Shown: positions 57,684 through 64,000 of the stretch, in pieces | Layout of the letters: every line of letters starts with the position of its first letter | How positions within the stretch are numbered: the stretch's first letter is position 1 | Assembly: GCA_039602395.1 (NCBI GenBank) | Contig: JBCNJP010000003.1 | Coordinates: forward strand, 19,182,956-19,246,955 | Direction: 5' to 3' | Length of the DNA stretch: 64,000 nt | Source: Deinandra increscens subsp. villosa | Taxonomy: Eukaryota > Streptophyta > Magnoliopsida > Asterales > Asteraceae | Notes under the pieces: generated by a model | Told to the model about the DNA's origin: nothing | The model's database searches: none | What the model saw: the letters and a program-made list of their open reading frames with translations, nothing else | Made by a program: the position numbers and the translations under genes

Positions 57684-60353
57684 ATGGTTCCAATTGAATC
57701 TCCACGACTGATAATGGTTGAAGAGAAGGAGCAGCAACACAACACGAAACGACGGCGTCTTGCATGGGACGTAGCAGTATCACCTACAGATCAACAAGAG
57801 GTTCATTTCTGTTCGTAATCGCAAACTTAGGGTTTTTTGTTCAAGATTTGATTTTCTGATTTTATTTGCAGGCACAAGTACGGCAGCCTGAGTTGTGTCG
57901 CCGGATATCGCCCCCAAAAAGAGAGGATGATCGAGATGGACATTATACGTACGGTCTAGGGGAGAATCTAACTCCACGATGTGAGTTTTCATTGATCTTG
58001 AATCTAATTACGTTAAAATATGTTAAATTAATAGGTTAAACGTATGAATTAACCATTGGATTGTTTTTACTTTTATTTTGCAGATAAAATACTAAGCAAA
58101 ATGGGTGAAGGTTAGCAGTAAAGTGTCCGGTGTCTGCAAAATCTTATAATTTTTATCACTCTTGTTTTGTGGGTATCAGCAAATTGCTAGTGCTGTAGGC
58201 ACATTTGGTCGAGTTTTGGAATGTTGGGATCGAGAAACCCGCGAATATGTAGCAATTAAAGTAGTCCGAAGCATAAGAAAGTATCGGGATGCTGCACTGA
58301 TCGAAGTTGATGTCCTTCAACAACTTGCCAAGAACAGTAAAGGCAGATCACTGTATGTTTCTTTTGCATCATCTCAAGTTTCATAGTTTATGAGTGTGTT
58401 ATTTACTTATTTGTTTTGTTTGTGCAGCTGTGTGCAAATCAGGAACTGGTTTGATTATCGCAATCATATATGCATAGTAAGTGTCTCCATGACTACCTTA
58501 TGTTTGGGTTCTGTATGTTTAATTTATTTTGTCGTTCTCTGTTTGATGGTGAGGTGTTGTTATAGTATATGTCGTAATGTTAAACTATAATTTATGGAGG
58601 CTGATTGCTATATGATCTTCATCCATAGCACTATCACTAAACATGAAAGAATGCATTTTCACTGGTGATCAGGTGTTTGAGAAGCTTGGACCAAGTTTAT
58701 TTGATTTCCTAAAGAGAAATAAATACTCCCCATTTCCTCTGGATCTTGTTCGGGAAATTGGACGTCAGCTTTTGGAGTCTGTAGCATGTGTGTAGATTTA
58801 ATTTTGGTCTTATAACTAACGAAAGGATTACCACAACCTTTTTGGGTAACATTTTTGTTATATATTATACTTGGCAGATATGCATAGTTTACACTTAATC
58901 CATACTGATCTGAAGCCGGAAAATATACTTCTTGTGTCTAATGATTATTTAAAGCTTCCTGGGTACAAGGTAGATGACTATTTGACCATTCGAGGTTGGA
59001 CCCATTTTGAAAACGGTAGACCGGTTAAAATATTAAATTAGTTTTTGAAATGTTGCAGAGGACTTCTCAGGGTGAAATATATTATAGGTGCTTGCCAAAA
59101 TCGAGTGAGATTAAGTTGATTGATTTTGGCAGTACTGCTCATGATACACAAAATCATAGCTCCATTGTTTCTACAAGACACTACCGAGCACCTGAAGTTA
59201 TTCTAGGTGAAATGTCATATGAGTTTGTTTGATTGATCTTTGTATCTGTTATCCATAAGTTTGTATACCTAAACCCTTAAATATTAGGACCAGATTGATG
59301 TTATTTTTATTTACTGTACAAGATGTTTTCTGCATTTTCTCTTTCAATGTTTTTATAAGTGGGCTTGTTATTTTTTCAGGGCTTGGTTGGAGCTACCCAT
59401 GTGATATGTGGAGTGTTGGGTGTATACTTGTTGAATTATGCTTGGTTTGTTTTCTTTTTTTTGTTCCTGTTTTAGGTCGTGTGTTATTATGAAGTGAAAG
59501 TGTCCGTTTTTCACAAGGTATTTATAAAACATGATTTTATTTTTTCAGGGTGAAGCTTTGTTTCAGACTCATGAGAATTTAGAACACCTGGCAATGATGG
59601 AGAGGGTATTGGGACCTTTACCAGAGCATATGATTCGGAGAGCTAAGTAAGACATTGTTTTATAAAATACGAATTACTTTATTTCTGGTTAGATAAAATA
59701 TACACACATTTGGAAGAAAAATAAAAAATATAACAAAACAAAATGGAAACTATGTTTGATATCTGTGCTAAACTAGAGTCAAATAGTCATTGCATGCTTT
59801 TTTTTCCAGAAAACAAATTTTGGTTTTTTGGAACATAGCAAGCCACCTTTTTTTTATTCAGTTTTTAATTTTTTTCCCTTGGATTAATTATAACTACAGT
59901 CGGGGTGCGGAGAAATATTTCAGAAGATCAAGATTAAACTGGCCTGAAGGTGCAGTCTCTAGGGAGAGTATTAGAGCAGTAAGGAAGCTAGATCGGCTCA
60001 AGGTTCTCTTCTTTCTTGCCTTCTTTTCATAAAGAGTGCTTAGTTATTACAAATGTATATGTTATAGAAAGTGAAAAGATCCGTCCATTGTTATGATTTA
60101 TGGTTTTCATGAGGCTTAGAGCTTGGTTGTTACATATTTATATGTTTAATCTTTGCATCTTTTTGGCATAACAGATCAACTAACAATGTGTTTTCTTACA
60201 ACGTAGGATTTGATATCAAAGTGTGCGACAGTTGGAGGGTCAAGATCATCCTTTGTCGATCTGCTGCAATGTTTATTAAAGTTCGATCCTTCAGACCGTC
60301 TCACTGCTCGACAAGCACTTGACCATCCATTTTTCAGAAACAGCTCTGCATAA
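57684..60353 (+). CDS. AFC3: LAMMER-type dual-specificity protein kinase, AFC3-like
   Basis: Twelve exons: 57684-57800, 57872-57980, 58084-58110, 58199-58352, 58428-58476, 58673-58787, 58878-58969, 59059-59206, 59380-59444, 59549-59646, 59900-60002 and 60207-60353. Together they give 1224 nt and 407 aa with consistent phases and GT-AG borders. The kinase domain has GEGTFGRV, VAIKVV (catalytic Lys), HTDLKPEN (LAMMER form of HRD), DFGST and [10 protein letters not shown]. The family signature [14 protein letters not shown] is present. LAMMER/CLK kinases phosphorylate SR splicing factors in the nucleus. [12 protein letters not shown] and CLPKSS favour AFC3 over AFC1/AFC2. The short N-terminus has a basic KRRR patch. 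The 5' UTR ends with GATTCC repeats. The promoter has GGCCCAAAA, TTACGTCA, and a MITE about 0.5 kb upstream. Confidence 0.95.
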
Positions 60354-61239
60354 GCTGGCAACACATTTCTGGTATGGGTCGACCCGAAACATTTGCTTAT
60401 TTAAATATTTAGTGTATCAAGTATGATATATGAAAGTCATCGGCAATAATATGTGTTTTCCAAATGCTACTCATTTTACCTTGTTTTCTTTTAAGCCGTT
60501 TTTGTACCCGTTTGACATGTTAGATGCAAGAGTAAAGTTTTATCCTATCTTTTTCTTTCAGTAAAATAAGATTCTATCTCACTCTACAGTTACAGGTCTA
60601 TATCACTATATGATACCGCAATTGCTTATGAGCCTCAGAGCAGTCTTGATGCCGTGGACAAAAAGGGTGATGAAAAACGAGACGATTTTGCTGCAAGAAT
60701 GATGTAGTGTTCTCGCTCAACGATCCTATTATCATGTTCTTGATAACCAGTGTCTGTACCTAACTATCTTGTGTTGATTAACATTTGGGGTTTCAGTATA
60801 CTTTGCCTTATCTTGGAACTGTAGCTGTTGTTCATGTTTAAAGTCTGCACAGAATATTATATGCAATTCTGAACTTAAATTTAGTGATTCTTGTAGACTT
60901 GTACCACCATTTGACTAGTCAATATGGTGAGTAAATGCTTGTTTTTTTTAAAGAAGATTGAGTGGCCAAGGCCGGAGGGGATCGATGCGGCTACCTCTGT
61001 GGGCTACACTGCAACAAGTTATATGCTACTTTTTTGGCTTCAAAATGCAGCTACAGCTAGTCGTTTAAAAAATCCGGCTTCAAAATGCAGCTACAACTAG
61101 TCGTTTCAAAAATCGAACCTTAATTTTTTTTTTTGACTGTCAATGGTCCAAACCCTTTAAAAGTCTTTAAATATTTAACTAGTTTTACATCCATTTCACA
61201 TAAGAAATCACTATCTTTGCGCAACCAGTCGACCATTCC
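60354..61239 (+). other. AFC3 3' flank and intergenic region
   Basis: Probable 3' UTR to about 60850. It is followed by two near-identical 30-bp copies of GGCTTCAAAATGCAGCTACA (61038 and 61077), each followed by CTAGTCGTTT. Confidence 0.5.
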
Positions 61240-62385
61240 ATCATCAACATCAAGTAGTTACGATTCTTCCAAAGATCTGGATTTCAAATTTCTTTTAGAG
61301 AATTATCGTCGTTGCAACTGAACTTGAAGATATGGCCCATTTAAAAAATGATAAAAGATATGTAGACTGTGATCGTCTTAAGGGCTCATAAATGACTAAA
61401 GAAATATTACTTTGTGTACGATGAACCGATGTACGATGACGAAACATTCAAATTGTGACTTTGGATGTCGAATAGATTTTTTCTAAAAATTGTTTCAGAC
61501 AATGGTTCCAAGAAGGTCTTGAAACTAGGATGAAGAATATTTAGCAACGTCCGTTAGAAACTTACGTGAATGCTTAAAATATTTTACAATGTTATCTTTA
61601 TTTTACAATAAAGAACTTCTATGTTCACCAACTAGCCATGACATTGCACTTTTATATGAGGCACATTTAGAAAGTCATGGCATTCCAGAGATGCTCGGTA
61701 GCATTGACTATACTCACTGGGTTTAGAAAAATTGTCCCAAGCGTTATCAAGGCCAATTTCATCGGGGTGATCATCAATACCCAACGATTATACCCGAATC
61801 AGTGGCGTCAAAGGATACATGAGTTTGACATGAGTACTTTGGTGCTGCTAGTTCAAACAATGATATCAATTTTACTAATCAATCTCCTTTGTCTACTTAC
61901 GAGATGCATGGAATCGCTATGAGGTGTCCATTTCAGGTTAACGAGTGACAATACAAATATGGCTATTACCTTGCTGACGGGATATACCCTCCTTGGTCTA
62001 CTTTTGTTATAACTTTTTGTCACCTGATCATCATCAAGGAAAAGAAATTCAAGAAGCTTCAAAAGTCGTCAAGAAAAGACATCGAACGAGTTTTTGGTGT
62101 GTTAAAGTAGAAATGTGCTATAATTAATCCACCGACATAGGCGATAACACGCGAGAAGATAGCTAGTCAAATGTGTGCATGCTTAATATTATACAATATG
62201 ATCATATAAGATGACAACAAAGCAATATCACCGATATGCATCTCGGATCCTCCCACTAATTCGGTTTGTTGATGATATTATAATTTCGGACTTCGAGACC
62301 AAAATACACATTTCCGACTTCAATATGATCTTCCGGGACACATGGCAGCAAACTTAGAGATTTGTTTAACGGAGGAGGAGGACGA
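61240..62385 (+). pseudogene. PIF/Harbinger transposase, heavily decayed
   Basis: Reading across many frameshifts gives the order of a plant Harbinger DDE nuclease. It starts YFVYDEPMYDDETF and continues with an N-terminal FRM-S-R-F-F-L-K-I-V segment. ESHGIPEMLGSIDYTHW carries the first catalytic Asp. CPKRYQGQFHRGDHQYPT follows, then GAASSNNDINFTNQSP and YKYGYYLADGIYPPWSTF (second Asp). The end is DIERVFGVLK (Glu region) and an acidic tail near 62385. No intact frame exceeds about 80 codons. TIRs were not found. The element may or may not be related to the accessory ORF at 39439. Confidence 0.8.
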
Positions 62386-62827
62386 GTAGTTTATATCTTT
62401 TTAATTATAGTATTGTTTTTTAAAATGTTTTAGTTATGTTTAGTTATTAGTTTAGTGTATGTTTTATTGTTTCATAGCCATTATGATAGCCAATAGTTAT
62501 TAGCTTATAGTCGTCTAGTTGAATGAGATTTGCTGATAAACGCAATGGGATGACTATCTTGCATCAGTATCACTTGTTAATCACATTCTGTACTTAAAAC
62601 ACTCATAATGAAATGAGGAGGGCTGCTAAACAACTTGTAAAAGTTATAACAATTAAGTAATAAAAATAACCAGTAATCCATTGAGTTACTTCATATAAAA
62701 TTCAATTCATCCCTCACAATATTTAAGTATCAGTAACAAAAGTAAAAAACAACAAACTTGGGTGCTTTGATCTTCAACTTGAATGTTAAAAAACTGGCAC
62801 CCTGATTAGCCAGTTCATCTGGTTCAT
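62386..62827. other. Intergenic / 3' flank of the pyrophosphatase gene
   Basis: AT-rich. The part next to 62828 should be the 3' UTR of the minus-strand gene. Confidence 0.5.
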
Positions 62828-63959
62828 CTACTTCCTCAAAGTCTGCATGATGTACTCAGCATATAGATCCCTGTACCACCCCAAAATCAACAATTATTTG
62901 ACCATTTATTTAAAAAAAATACAAAAATAGATGTATATGTTAGCAAATTAATCAAAGCTAGAGCTTACATGGAGTATTGTATGGCATCATGAGCAGTATT
63001 TGAAGGCAGAAACTCATCAACTGCAACCTCTTTGTTCTCATTCTTCTTATCTAATTTCATTTGTCAAGAACACTTTTTACACCCACACTAAATAAATAAA
63101 AATTCAAAATTCAAATTAATTAAAAGGATACAATCTTCAAAGAAGCGGCGGATCTCAGCCAGACGATGAGGGGGTAGCTGGCTTATATCAGTGTAGTGGC
63201 GGTACTCTGGATCATCGGCACATACTGCAATAATTTTGTCATCTTTTTCCCCCTAAATCCATAAACATGATACTTTTCATAAAAACTCATAATTGACAAA
63301 AAAAAAAAAAAAAACCATGATGATGTTTATGATGATAGAAGTACCTGATCAATCATAGGCATTAGTCCAATGGCCCTGGCTCTAAGAAAACATCCAGGTA
63401 GCACTGGTTCCTGCAGCAGACCAAATGGTTACAAGTTTTAGGGGATGACCCAAATATTTGTATGAAAAATAACACATGTATAAATATATAAATACCTGCA
63501 TTAGGACTAGTACGTCCATCGGGTCATTATCTTCACAAAGCGTACGGGGAATGAATCCATAGTTATGAGGGTAGACCACGGATGAATACAAGATGCGATC
63601 AACCTGCTCATCAATATTAGCAATTTAATTCTAGTGACTCCAGAGAACTTTTTTATGTGTTATATATGGAGAGTTGAGTACTGATAAAGTGATAATATAT
63701 ATGTATTGTGCAACAAAGAAGCACTAATTATACATACCTTAATGAGCCCAGTTTTCTTGTCAAGTTCATATTTCACTTTGCTTCCTTTTGTGATCTCAAT
63801 AACCTGTATAAAGATTACATGCAATTTAGTATGAAGCCAGCCAAAGAAAGGAAAAGTTATTTACGAAGATGTATAGAATAATTTATATATGCACATATAT
63901 AGATATAGGTTGATGATAAGATTTACATACCACATTGACAATCTCGGGAGCTCCAGGTC
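62828..63959 (-). CDS. PPA: Soluble inorganic pyrophosphatase (partial, C-terminal seven exons)
   Basis: Minus-strand exons: 63959-63931, 63803-63738, 63603-63496, 63410-63345, 63252-63132, 63050-62969 and 62870-62828. All have GT-AG borders and consistent phases, giving 170 residues up to the stop. The protein reads [48 protein letters not shown] (the PPase signature D-x-D-P-x-D), [49 protein letters not shown] and [14 protein letters not shown]. It hydrolyses PPi to two Pi with Mg2+ in the cytosol. It matches the plant PPA1-5 family (about 210-220 aa). The first exon(s), with about 40-50 residues, lie beyond the right edge. The frame is intact, and which paralogue it is cannot be told. Confidence 0.95.
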
Positions 63960-64000
63960 CTGTGTAGGTAAGAAAGGGCAGTAATCAAGAATTAGGCAGG

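Overview
This is a plant nuclear window, almost certainly from a eudicot with a repeat-rich genome. The evidence is intron-rich genes with GT-AG borders, plant-type gene families, and dense nested LTR retrotransposons, LINEs, MULE, hAT and PIF/Harbinger remnants. The repeat style recalls Asteraceae, but that is a guess. Two 500-base N runs (21990-22489 and 38939-39438) are assembly gaps.

Four host genes can be read. A 2/2 (truncated) hemoglobin of the GLB3 type lies at 40781-42412 (-), with four exons and 170 aa. A LAMMER protein kinase closest to AFC3 lies at 57684-60353 (+), with twelve exons, 407 aa and a 27-nt microexon. The C-terminal seven exons of a soluble inorganic pyrophosphatase lie at 62828-63959 (-), and the gene runs off the right edge. 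A small two-exon gene at 24885-25198 (+) encodes 68 aa. A putative first exon at 19049-19142 and a decayed multi-exon gene at about 4.9-5.7 kb, with a better copy at about 29.4-30.2 kb, are weaker calls.

The left half is a direct segmental duplication. Copy A (1 to about 16700) and copy B (25269 to about 31712) are collinear, including old LINE and Gypsy relics. Copy A has since gained a 910-bp TIR transposon (1739-2648), an 8.0-kb Copia element (6873-14918) that itself holds a 661-bp solo LTR (9941-10601), and a 1.69-kb MULE (14959-16646). Copy B keeps the empty sites, so each insertion is confirmed by its target duplication and by the uninserted paralogue. The MULE is a Pack-MULE: it carries two pieces of an equilibrative nucleoside transporter gene and one exon of a SOSEKI/DUF966 gene.

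The middle holds a Ty3/Gypsy pol fragment cut by the first gap (22490-24052), a young 4.5-kb Copia element with nearly identical 337-bp LTRs (34302-38831), and a Harbinger-type accessory ORF beside the second gap (39439-39815).

From 42.65 to 53.04 kb there is a nest. An L1-type LINE (-) is split by a 397-bp TRIM (43872-44268) and by a 5.9-kb LTR element (46531-52448). The latter carries a long gag with two CCHC knuckles and a coiled coil but no pol, and its 5' LTR is scrambled. A second gag/protease-only LTR element (Gypsy type, -) lies at 53890-56130, and a 524-bp hAT MITE built of palindromes (56644-57167) sits about 0.5 kb upstream of the AFC3-like gene. A decayed Harbinger transposase (about 61240-62385) separates the kinase and pyrophosphatase genes.

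I see no previously undescribed functional system. The most interesting material is the multi-gene Pack-MULE, the duplication with its empty sites, the pol-less coiled-coil gag element with its scrambled LTR, and two palindrome-rich DNA elements. All coordinates and exon borders were read by eye and no alignment was run.
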